A DNA stretch of 64,000 nt. Origin: Kribbella caucasensis. Lineage in GTDB: Bacteria > Actinomycetota > Actinomycetes > Propionibacteriales > Kribbellaceae. The notes under the pieces are model-generated. The model ran no database searches, was not told where the DNA came from, and saw only the letters and a program-made list of their open reading frames with translations. Shown piece after piece: positions 25,706 through 34,196 of this stretch; the first letter of the stretch is position 1, and the number at the start of each line of letters is the position of its first letter. The stretch is taken from assembly GCF_004361855.1 (NCBI RefSeq), contig NZ_SNWQ01000015.1:62001-126000 (forward strand). Reading direction: 5' to 3'. The position numbers and the translations under genes are program-made.

Positions 25706-26262
25706 CCGTGCCTCTTCCCAGACGTCCGGCGACTCACCCTTTGCACGTGGTCCGCCCCCAGCAGACGAGCCCGCTGGCTCACCGTGATGTCCGCACCCGC
25801 ACGGACCTGGGGGTCGAGTTCGACCACGGCCTCGCGGTCCCATTCCGGGGTCACCCTGGCCTTCGCCAGGTTGGCCACCTTCTGGGTCGCGACGCGCTCA
25901 CGCCATGGCAGGTACTCCGTCTTGTCGGCGGCCCGGGCGCCGAGTCCGATGATCGGGCGGTGGGCGCGCAACGCATAGCGGACGGCCAGCGCCCACTCGG
26001 TCACGCGGCGGCGGCGTTCGTGGTGCTTCCCGGCCCGCCAGCCGAACGCGGTGATCACGAACGGCGGTACGACGTACAGGCTGACGGTGGGTTTCTTCGG
26101 TACCCCGATGAACGGGATGAGCAAGGCCACCCAGAGCAGGATGATCACCACACCGAAGATGATCATCCGCCGACGGGCGCCTTCGCCGAGGTCGATGCCG
26201 AGCAGGTCGTACTGCCGGGTCTCGATCTCGAAGTGGTGGGTCAGGGTCCGGCCGACGCGCAT
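25702..26262 (-). CDS. VirB3/PrgI-like membrane protein
   Basis: 186 residues. Two hydrophobic helices (about 33-52 and 60-74) sit in the N-terminal half and a basic soluble domain follows. Its place directly before the VirB4-like ATPase is the usual position of VirB3/PrgI-type subunits, which contact that ATPase. The ATG at 26262 follows immediately on the stop of the VirB2-like gene (TGAATG), and its stop overlaps the VirB4 start. No catalytic motif is visible. Confidence 0.65.
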   Translation of the reverse strand: MRVGRTLTHHFEIETRQYDLLGIDLGEGARRRMIIFGVVIILLWVALLIPFIGVPKKPTVSLYVVPPFVITAFGWRAGKHHERRRRVTEWALAVRYALRAHRPIIGLGARAADKTEYLPWRERVATQKVANLAKARVTPEWDREAVVELDPQVRAGADITVSQRARLLGADHVQRVSRRTSGKRHG

Positions 26263-26553
26263 TCAGCTACCTCCGGAGAGCAATCCCCAAAAGCCCTTGA
26301 GCACGTTGATGGTCTGATTGTTGGCATAGATCAGGCCACCGACGAGCACACCGGCCGCGATGTGGCCGAACAGCTCACCCCACTCGCGCTTGAAGTAGTG
26401 GCCGATGGCGCGCAGCACGAGGATGGCGATGAAGATGTTCCCCGCGATGACCAGGACCCAGTCCTTGAAGTCCGCGCCGGTCGGGACGTTGGGGTCGGCC
26501 AGCGGCGCGGCGAGCTCCACCACGCTCGCCAGCAGTTGGTGAGTCGTCATCAT
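26263..26553 (-). CDS. Small two-helix membrane protein, VirB2-pilin-like
   Basis: 96 residues from ATG 26553, with GGGAGA seven bases upstream. A polar N-terminus (PNVPTGADFKD) precedes two membrane helices (about 32-48 and 66-82) and a Gly-rich end. Size and topology fit a VirB2/TrbC-type pilin or channel subunit. No typical cleaved signal peptide is obvious. It lies between the TcpC-like gene and the VirB3-like gene. Confidence 0.6.
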   Translation of the reverse strand: MMTTHQLLASVVELAAPLADPNVPTGADFKDWVLVIAGNIFIAILVLRAIGHYFKREWGELFGHIAAGVLVGGLIYANNQTINVLKGFWGLLSGGS

Positions 26554-26602
26554 TGCGGTGTCTCCCTTGTTGCTCCAGTCGTCCGACGGCAGTGTGCAGT
26601 AA

Positions 26603-27853
26603 TCATCCGACCCCTGCCACCTGCCACCGTTGTGCTCCGTCGGCGGCGACGGTTCGCCGTAACGTGAGCGAGTAGGTCTGGTCGAGGGTGGTGTCCCCCG
26701 TCCCGTCCCAGGTGACGGACGCGGTTGCCCGGCGTTCGTCATCGTTACCGGTGAAGACCTGCCAGTCCTTCAGTTGGTCGAGCTTGACCGCGCCGTTCAG
26801 GCTGCGAATGGTCGCACCCGGCGCGGTCACCGCGGCGACCTTGATATCGGACTCGGCATACGCGCTGAAGAAGGCCTCCGCGTCCTTCAGCGTGGCCGCG
26901 GTCAGGTCGTCGTCGGGGACGCCGGCCTCCGGCATGTTGTCGGGCAGCGCCACCCGCTCGTCCGGGACGAACGTCGGCGGGCCGCTGGCGACGACCCGCG
27001 AAGACGTCCGCACCACCGGTACGGAGACGCGCTGCCAGGAATATTCGCCGCCGCTCCAGCCGCGGCCCTGCTTGGTGAACGGGCGCACCTGCACCCGTAC
27101 GTCGACGACCGCCGTCACGCCGCTGTCGCCGACCTTGACCTCACCCGGGTACGCCGCGTTCGCGGTCTGCTTGCCGCGACCGTTCCACCCGGCCCTTGCG
27201 TCCAATCCCGCGGCCAGATCCAGACCGACCTGCGCGGGCCGGCGATCCGGATTGTCCTCGTCCCAGTTGAGATAGGACACCGCGTACCGCGTGGCGACCG
27301 CGCGGGCCTCGTCGGACGGGAAACCGGACTGGCCCGTCACCACTGTGGACGGCGCCGTGTTCGGCCGGACCCAGGACCGCACACCACTGGCCGCAGCCAA
27401 CAACAGGACCGCGACGACGAGACCGCGGAAGAATCGCCGGGCCCAGGTGGAGAACGAGGACTCGGGCTCGGTCGACCACGGCGGATGCTGGTTCGGCTCC
27501 ACCGGACCACGTGGCGGCTGGGGTGCCGCGTGGGCCCCGTGGGGTGACCGTTGCCGGAGTCGCTCGGGTGGTCGCGGACCGGTCGATTCCGGCGGATTCG
27601 CAGTACGAGCGTTTGATTGCTGTGGCCGGCGGGGAGGAGCCATCACAGTGCTGGAAGTCGGCGGAGGATCGCTGTACTGCGCGGCTACACCCTGTGCTTG
27701 CCGAGGGGTCGGCGACACCGGGCCGTCGGGGTGCTGCCACCACTCCGGTGCGGTGTTCTGCGGGCGCCCACGGCCCGTCTTCTTCTGACGCCGCTGGTCC
27801 GACCAGTGCTCACCTTTTGGCGGCAGGTTCAACAACGTTCGCCACCAACTCAT
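26603..27853 (-). CDS. TcpC/VirB8-like conjugation protein
   Basis: 416 residues. The N-terminal 130 residues are Pro/Arg/Gln-rich and cytoplasmic, a membrane helix lies at about 138-158, and two alpha/beta domains follow outside (ATRYAVSYLNWDED; AEAFFSAYAES), the doubled NTF2-like design of TcpC conjugation proteins. It is the first recognisable gene of the secretion operon. Its stop is 49 bp before the VirB2-like start. Confidence 0.75.
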   Translation of the reverse strand: MSWWRTLLNLPPKGEHWSDQRRQKKTGRGRPQNTAPEWWQHPDGPVSPTPRQAQGVAAQYSDPPPTSSTVMAPPRRPQQSNARTANPPESTGPRPPERLRQRSPHGAHAAPQPPRGPVEPNQHPPWSTEPESSFSTWARRFFRGLVVAVLLLAAASGVRSWVRPNTAPSTVVTGQSGFPSDEARAVATRYAVSYLNWDEDNPDRRPAQVGLDLAAGLDARAGWNGRGKQTANAAYPGEVKVGDSGVTAVVDVRVQVRPFTKQGRGWSGGEYSWQRVSVPVVRTSSRVVASGPPTFVPDERVALPDNMPEAGVPDDDLTAATLKDAEAFFSAYAESDIKVAAVTAPGATIRSLNGAVKLDQLKDWQVFTGNDDERRATASVTWDGTGDTTLDQTYSLTLRRTVAADGAQRWQVAGVG

Positions 27854-28293
27854 CGCCTACCCGCCCCTCAGACAGCAGTTACGCGGACAGTAGCCGGGAG
27901 GATACGGCAAGCGACTGACCACCGGGAGACCTGAGACCAGGATCCGGATGCTCCATCGCAGCCCGCAGCCATACTGTTACCCGCTCCACGGGCAGATGCA
28001 CCCTTCAGTCCGAAGCGTGACACTGTCGGCACCCTCGCCATAGCTCCTCTCTCCCGCCCGGCCGGGTTCGGCCAGGCAGCGCACACCATGCCATACGCGA
28101 CGGACAGGTTCGAAAATCCGTGCGAACAACATGGTAAAGAACGCATCAACCTGATCACAGATAGTAACCGACTTCAGCGTCCGGCCTGTGGAAAACTCTG
28201 TCGTGGCGTGGGGTCAAAGTTTGCTTCCGGGTCCGGGGAGCTAGGTTCTTGGTGACTTGCAACGCTCGTGGGCAGATCCCTGGAGGGACAGGC
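27854..28293. other. 440-bp divergent intergenic region
   Basis: This gap separates the start of the type IV secretion operon from an aldo/keto reductase on the other strand, so both promoters should lie here. On the minus strand a possible 57-codon frame starts at an ATG at 28041 behind GGGAGAGAGGAG and ends 14 bp before the TcpC-like gene. Its product is Ser/Ala/Gly-rich with no recognised domain, so it may be a leader peptide or chance. The most AT-rich stretch (28085-28165) is the likeliest promoter position. Confidence 0.4.
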
Positions 28294-29169
28294 ATGGAGA
28301 CTCGTCGGCTGGGCAGACTCGGGCACCAGAGTTCCGTACTGATTTACGGCGCCGCCGCCTTGGGTGCGGTGGATCAGGACCGGGCGGACGCCTCGATCCA
28401 GGAGGCGCTGGACGCCGGGATCAACCACTTCGACGTCGCCGCGGACTACGGCGAGGCCGAGCAGCGGCTGGGCCCCCGGATGGGTGAGATCCGGGACCGC
28501 ATCTTCCTGGCCACCAAGACCGGGCGCCGGACATATGACGAAGCGTGGTCGGAAATCAACCGCTCGCTTGAACGGCTGCGGACCGACCGGATCGATCTGA
28601 TCCAGATGCATGCGGTGTGCGACCTGGAGAACCTCGACCTGGTCACCGGCAAAGGTGGTTCGCTCGAGGCGGCGATCCGGGCCAAGGAGGAGGGCATGGT
28701 CGCCGCGATCGGGATCACCGGGCACACCGCGCAGGCGCCGGCCGTGCATACCGAGGGTTTGCGCCGGTTCGACTTCGACTCGGTGCTGACGCCGCTGAAC
28801 TACCGGCTCGCCAAGGACCCGCAGTACGCGGCCGACTACGCGGCGCTGGTCGAGGCGATCAAGGCCTCGGACGCGGCGCTGATGACGATCAAGATGATCG
28901 CCCGGCGGAACTGGCAGGAAGGCGAGGAGAAGCCGTACGACACCTGGTACCGGCCGTTCGACGAGCAGCGCTACATCACGGCGGCGACGGCCTGGTTGCT
29001 GAACGGGCATCCGGAGATCACCGGGCTGGCGACGGCGGGTGAGACCAGGTTGCTCCAGCAGATGATCACCGCCGAGAAGGAGCGGGCCGAGCTGAGCGCT
29101 GAAGACGCGGCCGCCATTCTCGACGAGGTCCAGGACTACAGCTCACCGTTCGTGGCGATGCCCTTCTGA
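28294..29169 (+). CDS. Aldo/keto reductase
   Basis: 291 residues from ATG 28294, with GGAGGGA six bases upstream. The full tetrad is visible: Asp47 and Tyr52 in HFDVAADYGEAEQRLG, Lys75 in LATKTG, His106 in LIQMHA. The enzyme should reduce aldehydes or ketones with NADPH. The substrate is unknown; the protein belongs to the branch often found next to thioredoxin or redox genes, and trxA follows 115 bp downstream. Confidence 0.9.
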   Translation: METRRLGRLGHQSSVLIYGAAALGAVDQDRADASIQEALDAGINHFDVAADYGEAEQRLGPRMGEIRDRIFLATKTGRRTYDEAWSEINRSLERLRTDRIDLIQMHAVCDLENLDLVTGKGGSLEAAIRAKEEGMVAAIGITGHTAQAPAVHTEGLRRFDFDSVLTPLNYRLAKDPQYAADYAALVEAIKASDAALMTIKMIARRNWQEGEEKPYDTWYRPFDEQRYITAATAWLLNGHPEITGLATAGETRLLQQMITAEKERAELSAEDAAAILDEVQDYSSPFVAMPF

Positions 29170-29284
29170 GCCGACGCGGAGAGCTGGGCCAGGGGGTACG
29201 GACGGCGCACGGGCCGGGGGGCGGGAACACTGGGCGGGCCGGCGCTGTTGGATTCTTCGTATTCCCTAATCTTCGGAGGTCGTA

Positions 29285-29674
29285 GTGGCAACGGTCGAGC
29301 TGTCCCAGCAGAACTTCGACAAGGTCGTCGGTTCCGACGGGCTCGTCCTGGTGGACTTCTGGGCGGAGTGGTGTGGTCCGTGCAAGATGTTCGGGCCGGT
29401 GTTCGAGAAGTCGTCGGAGACGCACACCGACATCACCTTCGGCAAGGTGGACACCGAGGACCAGGTCGAGCTGGCGCAGGCGTTCCAGATCCGGTCCATC
29501 CCGACCCTGATGGCGGTCCGCGACGGCGTCGTCCTGTACTCCCAGCCGGGCGCGCTGCCGGCCGCGGCGCTGGAGGACCTGATCGGTCAGCTCCGCGCGG
29601 TGGACATGGACGAGGTCCGCGCCCAGATCGCTGCCCACGAGGCCGAACACGGCACCGAGCCCCACACCCACTGA
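29285..29674 (+). CDS. trxA: Thioredoxin
   Basis: 129 residues from GTG 29285 with ggagg just upstream. The redox motif WCGPC has Cys30 and Cys33, with FWAEW before it and cis-Pro in SIPTLM. It reduces protein disulfides in the cytoplasm, recycled by thioredoxin reductase. The C-terminal extension after about residue 108 is acidic and His-rich (HEAEHGTEPHTH), beyond the core fold. Confidence 0.95.
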   Translation: MATVELSQQNFDKVVGSDGLVLVDFWAEWCGPCKMFGPVFEKSSETHTDITFGKVDTEDQVELAQAFQIRSIPTLMAVRDGVVLYSQPGALPAAALEDLIGQLRAVDMDEVRAQIAAHEAEHGTEPHTH

Positions 29675-29683
29675 GCAGCCCGA

Positions 29684-29725
29684 AAGCGGCGCGCCACCCG
29701 GCAGCTCCCGGGCGACGCGCCGCTT
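29684..29725. terminator. Bidirectional hairpin between trxA and a convergent gene
   Basis: aagcggcgcg (29684-29693) pairs with cgcgccgctt (29716-29725). It lies nine bases after the trxA stop and 17 bases from the end of the convergent gene, so it can serve both. Confidence 0.6.
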
Positions 29726-29742
29726 CGCTGTGCCTGGATCGG

Positions 29743-30504
29743 TCAGGTGGGGCCGCAGGCGGATTCGTAGTGGCCTTCTTGGAGGTTCATGATCCGCTGG
29801 GCGAGGCGGAGCCGGTCCCGGTCCGTGGGAATGTGCCGGTCGCGGGTGATCAGCTCGATGAGCTCGGCCCGGTTCTCGGTGGACAGCCGGGGCCAGGCGC
29901 GTTCGGCGAGCTTGAGACCGTGGTACTGCTCGTTGCCGGTCCGCGAGTCGACGATGGCCGACCGAAGCACGTCAGCACTGACCAGCGCGCTGTCCCCCTC
30001 CATCAGACCGAGAGCGAGCACGCGCATCACCGGAGAGCCGTCCACGAACATCCGCTGCACCTCGGCCGGATCGAACTTCCGGGCGGTCGCGAGCGCGGTG
30101 GCCTGGGCGACGAGTTTGTCCAGCAGCCGCTTCCGAGTCTCCAGTAGCTCCGGCCCGGTCAGTTCGCCGTAGATGTAGGCGTACGTCTCCAGGTCGCGCG
30201 CGATACCGGTCTCGTCCAGCAGCGCAGCGGTCTTCGGTGCACCAAGATCCGCCACCTGCTGAGTGAACTGGAAGTCGAACCCTTCCGGAGTAACGGAGAA
30301 TCCGGTCAGCCGATCAACAACGGCCGGCAACACGAGCAGAATCGCGCCAACGATCAACGCGGTCGTACTGACGCTGCCCTCATCGCGGAACACGACCAGG
30401 ATCGCCCCGACCAGCAACGCGCCGCCCGCGGCCAGACTGCACCCCCGGGCGATCACGCCGACCCACTCGGCCGTCCCCCTGGGCATCACGATGGTGCTCA
30501 TCAT
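29743..30504 (-). CDS. Membrane protein of an unrecognised three-gene operon (gene C)
   Basis: 253 residues. Two membrane helices (about 20-37 and 44-62) sit near the N-terminus, followed by a soluble helical region to the end (LAVRL-type helices; GLMEGDSALVSADVLRSAIV) that recalls short helical repeats. No enzymatic motif is seen. The ATG overlaps the preceding stop by four bases (ATGA) with GGGGGA upstream, so it is strictly coupled to gene B. I do not recognise a family; a membrane-anchored effector or sensor is only an inference from the layout. Confidence 0.7.
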   Translation of the reverse strand: MMSTIVMPRGTAEWVGVIARGCSLAAGGALLVGAILVVFRDEGSVSTTALIVGAILLVLPAVVDRLTGFSVTPEGFDFQFTQQVADLGAPKTAALLDETGIARDLETYAYIYGELTGPELLETRKRLLDKLVAQATALATARKFDPAEVQRMFVDGSPVMRVLALGLMEGDSALVSADVLRSAIVDSRTGNEQYHGLKLAERAWPRLSTENRAELIELITRDRHIPTDRDRLRLAQRIMNLQEGHYESACGPT

Positions 30505-31748
30505 TCCCCCGCAGACAAAGTCGGTGGTTCCATCTGGTCCAGCGTCTCCCCAGCTTCATGGCCCTGTACGTCGTCCGGCATCCGCACCTCGTACGACCAG
30601 TACCTGCCGGTCGGATCCTCCACCAGGGATGGAGTTCTGAGCGCGGCACCGGCCGGATCGGTTGACGGACCGCCGGACGGATCGGGCGCCGGGAAGGATC
30701 CGGGGAGGTCGGGCCGACCTTCCAGCCACTGACGGGCGAAGTCGTTGAGCAACCGATCGGCCGCCTCAGGCAGGTCGGCGCGTGGCAGCTGACGTTCCAG
30801 CCAGTCCATCGCCTCCCGGATCCGGTGATCCAGCACCTGGTCCGCGCCGTGCCAGAAGCCGGCCGGCCCGTCCCGGTTCACGCCCACCAGAATCGCGGCC
30901 AGCAGCAGCTGCGTGGCTTTCCACAGCCCACCGCGGTCCAGGTACCGCGAATCGCAGAGGCTGAGTTTGAGCGGATCGGACAGCCGGCTGAAGACGGGTG
31001 TCGACGGCAACGCCGGGCACGGAGCCACGGCGATCAGCCACGAACCGGAGTGCCGCCTCGCCCCCGCCATCTCCGGATCGGCCCGCCGGTATTCGAAGTA
31101 CCGCGACCCGAGGGTCAGCCCGTGATCACCCACGAACGATGCCCGGTCCCGCCCGCTCCACCAGATCCCGGCGGCGGTGAGCTCCAGATAGAACTCGGCC
31201 AGTGCGTCCTCGGTCTCGGGCAGCGGATGCGGGATGGCCGCCTCCCAATCGAGCAGCACCGCCTTCGCGTACGCCCGTACTGCGTGCCGCAGTGGCGTGG
31301 GACCTTCCGCGAGCAACCGGCGGACGAGATCGAGCGGCGGCTCGTCCTCGGCCGCAGTGTCCGGCACCGCCTCGATGAAGTGCTGAACACCGGGAGCCGG
31401 TTTGGCCGGCCCGGGCTCGGGCCTGGCGGGAACAGCGATCCCACCAGGACCGAGGCCGGTGGCCAGGTAGGCGCGGCGGACGGTCTCGCGGATCCCGTCG
31501 AGCGAGTCGAACGCGAGCTCGGTGCCGTCCGGGTCGAAGAATCCGTCCTGGAACGAGGCCCGGGCAGCCCGCAGGCCGGTAGTGATCCGGCCGAGCGGAA
31601 TCGGTTCGAGGTCCGGGACGCTCAGGAACACCGTCGTCTCGGCCTCCGTCATCAGGTCGGTACGGCGGATCTCGGGTGCACTGCGGGAGGCGAACGCGAC
31701 CCCGTCGTACACGGCCCACGCATCGATGAACCAGGGCGTCGTCGTCAC
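30501..31748 (-). CDS. Soluble protein of an unrecognised three-gene operon (gene B)
   Basis: 415 residues from GTG 31748, whose GTGA overlaps the stop of gene A; a GTG two codons earlier (31754) is an alternative. The protein is acidic and mixed alpha/beta without membrane helices. Visible landmarks are WFIDAWAVYDGVAFASRS at the start, SRYFEYRRADPEMAGARR in the middle and LWKATQLLLAAILVGVNRDG near 275-295. A Pro/Gly-rich linker precedes a short C-terminal strand. None matches a family I know. Confidence 0.7.
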   Translation of the reverse strand: MTTTPWFIDAWAVYDGVAFASRSAPEIRRTDLMTEAETTVFLSVPDLEPIPLGRITTGLRAARASFQDGFFDPDGTELAFDSLDGIRETVRRAYLATGLGPGGIAVPARPEPGPAKPAPGVQHFIEAVPDTAAEDEPPLDLVRRLLAEGPTPLRHAVRAYAKAVLLDWEAAIPHPLPETEDALAEFYLELTAAGIWWSGRDRASFVGDHGLTLGSRYFEYRRADPEMAGARRHSGSWLIAVAPCPALPSTPVFSRLSDPLKLSLCDSRYLDRGGLWKATQLLLAAILVGVNRDGPAGFWHGADQVLDHRIREAMDWLERQLPRADLPEAADRLLNDFARQWLEGRPDLPGSFPAPDPSGGPSTDPAGAALRTPSLVEDPTGRYWSYEVRMPDDVQGHEAGETLDQMEPPTLSAGE

Positions 31749-32602
31749 TTCCACTGGTAGCCCCTTCCGTGCAGCGTGACGATCCGGTGCCGGACCCCGT
31801 ACACGGCGAGCTGCTTGCTGATCCAGGTACGCCGGTGGAGCCAGTCCTGTTCGACCTGGGTCAACGGGATGCCGCGGGACTGACGCGCCCGGAGCGACAT
31901 CTCGATGGCGGTCTCGTCGGGCGACTCGCGGACCTCCTCAATCCCACGCGGTTCGAAGGAGTGGTCGAGGTGGACCTCGATGAACTCCTGGTCGCGCAGC
32001 AAGGCGTCGGAGATGGTTCCACTCGTCACGAGCCGGAGGTTGTGCCCGAGCTCGGGCAGGACGCGGAGCACGGCCATGTCGATCCGGTCGGTGTCCCAGT
32101 CGCCGCGCAGAGCGTCCAGCCGTTCCTTCGTCAGCGGCAGGCTCTTCAGCGGTTCGAGGTCGATGTCGAAGGAGTCGCGGTCGAGCAGGCCCGCATTCTG
32201 GCCGACCTGGTTGAGCTTCAGCACCATGCAGTACTCGCCGTAGAAGCGGACTCCGGCGCCACCGAGAGCGGCCGCACCGAAGTACGTCTGCTTGCCAAGC
32301 CCGAGGGCGTCGTCCACCCGTTGGCGGACTTCGCACGGCTCTCGGGGCACACCGCCGATCGCGGGCCGCTCGTAGAGGTTCTTGTACGCGTTGTCCCGCA
32401 GGACGATGTACAACGAGAACGCGGTGATGTTGACGACCGTTCGCAGGCCGTTCTCGTCGTCCTCGAGAACCTGGCGAACGACGCCGGCGTTGCCGCCGGC
32501 GAACCCGATGCCCTCGTTGTCGGCGACCCACTGAGCCAGGCGGACGGACCACGGCGACGCGTTGAAGTAGTTCTCGTCGAAACCAAACGGATATAAGCCC
32601 AT
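31745..32602 (-). CDS. Soluble first protein of an unrecognised three-gene operon (gene A)
   Basis: 285 residues from ATG 32602 (a GTG at 32632 is an alternative start). No membrane helix. Landmarks are MGLYPFGFDENYFNASPWS at the start, VVNITAFSLYIVLRDNAYK near 60-80, GGAGVRFYGEYCMVLKLNQ near 118-136 and the C-terminal RGYQWK. The YGEYCMVL strand faintly recalls the active-site strand of ADP-ribosyltransferase-like toxins, but no full signature is present. I do not recognise the family. Confidence 0.7.
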   Translation of the reverse strand: MGLYPFGFDENYFNASPWSVRLAQWVADNEGIGFAGGNAGVVRQVLEDDENGLRTVVNITAFSLYIVLRDNAYKNLYERPAIGGVPREPCEVRQRVDDALGLGKQTYFGAAALGGAGVRFYGEYCMVLKLNQVGQNAGLLDRDSFDIDLEPLKSLPLTKERLDALRGDWDTDRIDMAVLRVLPELGHNLRLVTSGTISDALLRDQEFIEVHLDHSFEPRGIEEVRESPDETAIEMSLRARQSRGIPLTQVEQDWLHRRTWISKQLAVYGVRHRIVTLHGRGYQWK

Positions 32603-32703
32603 TCCGCCCGAAGCCCCCCTCGGCGAATCCACCCCTGGATGGAGCTGATCATCCTCGCGGACCCCGGTTACGGCAAGTCATCGTGCCCAACCGACACGCA
32701 CCA

Positions 32704-32766
32704 GAGAGCGTGGCTGCCCCGGGTCTTGCGCCGTGCAGGGACGGCGACCGGGGGGGCCACGCTCTC
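32704..32766 (-). terminator. Hairpin between dadA-like gene and the three-gene operon
   Basis: gagagcgtggc (32704-32714) pairs with gccacgctctc (32756-32766), and inside it ccccgg (32717-32722) pairs with ccgggg (32748-32753). It sits 63 bp beyond the dadA-like stop and before gene A, so the two transcription units are likely separate. Confidence 0.6.
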
Positions 32767-32828
32767 GCCTCGTCAGGTCCCCCGACTGACGCGGCTGACC
32801 CGCCACAGGGAGCGGGGGTTCAGGAGGA

Positions 32829-34106
32829 TCAGCGCAGCGGGCTGAACGGGGCCAGCTCGTCCGGCGTACGGCCGGTGGTCATCTGCTCGGCCAGCAGCTG
32901 GCCGGTGATCGGGCCGAGGGTGATGCCCCACATGCCGTGCCCGCCGGCGGCGAAGACTCGCGGCGACGAGGTGGCGCCGATCAGCGGCAGGCCGTCCGGG
33001 GTGCACGGACGCGGACCGACCCACTCGAAGGTGCGGGCGTCCAGGTCGGCGTCGCGGAGCAGCGGGCGGGCGGCCTCGACGATGGCGTCGATCCGGCGCG
33101 GGTCGAGCTTGGCGTCGGGCTTGCGGAACTCCATCATCCCGGCGACCCGGAGCCGGTCGCCGAGCGGCGTGCAGGCGACCCGCTGGGCCGGGAAGTACAC
33201 CGGGCCGGCCGGGACGTGGGCGATCGGCACGCTGAAGCTGTAGCCGCGGCCAGCCTGGACTACGGTCCGTACGCCGAACTCGCGGGCCAGCTTGCCGAGC
33301 CAGGCGCCGGTGGCCAGCACCACCGCGTCGTACGACTCACTCACGCCGTCGGAGGTGACCACGCGGACGTCGCGGATCCCGTCGACGACATCGTTGACGG
33401 CGACGCCGGTGCGCAACCGGCCGCCGCGGGCGACGACCGAGTCGGCCAGCACCTGGACGTACGCGCCCGGGTTGATGAACCGCTGGCCGTGCAGCCGGAT
33501 CGCGGCGCCGATCTCGTCGGACAGCGACGGCTCGATCTCGCGGGCGTCGTCACCGGTGATCGGCTCGAACTCGATGTCCTGACCGGCCGCGTGGATCTGC
33601 TCGATCTCCTCCAGCAGCACCGACCGCTCTTCGACGGTCCGGTAGGCGGCCAGGAACGACTTGGCCTCGTACGTCTCGGCCTCGACGCCGGCCTTGCCGA
33701 GGAAGTCGAACGCGGTCAGCGCCTGCCGGTTGATCGGCACCAGCGCGTCCATCGCGGTCTTCCAGCGTCCGGCGGTGCTGTTGCGAGCGAAGCGGGTCAG
33801 GAACGACAACAGCCGCGGGCTCGCCGTCGGCGGCACGTAGACCGGCGAGGAGGGGCTCAGCACCGCACGGACGCCGTACTTGAGCACAGCCGGTTCGGGC
33901 AGCGGGGTGGCGAGGCCGGGAGTGAGCCAGCCCGCGTTACCCCAGGACGCGCCGGCGGCGACGCCCTCACGGTCGATCACGGTCACCTCGATGCCGCGTT
34001 CCTGGAGGAACCAGGCGGTGGCGAGGCCGACCATGCCGGCGCCGACCACGGCAACCTTGTCGGGGACGACGTGAGTACTCTGCGCGAAAGAACCAGCTGC
34101 GGTCAT
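32829..34106 (-). CDS. dadA: D-amino-acid dehydrogenase-like FAD oxidoreductase
   Basis: 425 residues from ATG 34106. The FAD-binding GAGMVG is at 22-27, followed by ASWGNAGWLTPG, the signature of the DadA/glycine oxidase group, and WVGPRPCTPDGLP near the end. It oxidises D-amino acids (or a related amine) to keto acids, passing electrons to the membrane. It diverges from a pucR-type regulator with a perfect 16-bp palindrome between, so expression is probably controlled by that regulator. The symbol is by family resemblance; substrate is unproven. Confidence 0.82.
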   Translation of the reverse strand: MTAAGSFAQSTHVVPDKVAVVGAGMVGLATAWFLQERGIEVTVIDREGVAAGASWGNAGWLTPGLATPLPEPAVLKYGVRAVLSPSSPVYVPPTASPRLLSFLTRFARNSTAGRWKTAMDALVPINRQALTAFDFLGKAGVEAETYEAKSFLAAYRTVEERSVLLEEIEQIHAAGQDIEFEPITGDDAREIEPSLSDEIGAAIRLHGQRFINPGAYVQVLADSVVARGGRLRTGVAVNDVVDGIRDVRVVTSDGVSESYDAVVLATGAWLGKLAREFGVRTVVQAGRGYSFSVPIAHVPAGPVYFPAQRVACTPLGDRLRVAGMMEFRKPDAKLDPRRIDAIVEAARPLLRDADLDARTFEWVGPRPCTPDGLPLIGATSSPRVFAAGGHGMWGITLGPITGQLLAEQMTTGRTPDELAPFSPLR

Positions 34107-34140
34107 GTATCGATGGTCGGTCGGGCTGAGGCGACTGTCA

Positions 34141-34156
34141 TGGTGCGATCGCACCA
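34141..34156. promoter_or_regulatory. Perfect 16-bp palindrome, probable PucR operator
   Basis: TGGTGCGATCGCACCA is a perfect palindrome centred 48 bp upstream of the pucR start and 42 bp from the dadA-like start. A looser pair of half sites (gtgc and gcac at about 34175-34187) lies nearer to the pucR start. Its place in the 90-bp divergent gap fits an operator for the PucR protein. Confidence 0.65.
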
Positions 34157-34196
34157 AGGATGGCCTTAATGAGAGTGCTCTGCGCACAATAACCTC

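Noticed and set aside
24038..25978. A plus-strand reading frame of 646 codons antisense to the VirB4-like gene
   Set aside because: No recognisable motif, Arg/Gly/Val-rich composition, and the opposite strand encodes a well-supported ATPase with Walker motifs.
27868..28158. A 96-codon minus-strand frame upstream of the secretion operon
   Set aside because: No domain and an unlikely composition; only the shorter version from ATG 28041 has a ribosome-site-like sequence, so it is mentioned as a possible leader but not called as a gene.
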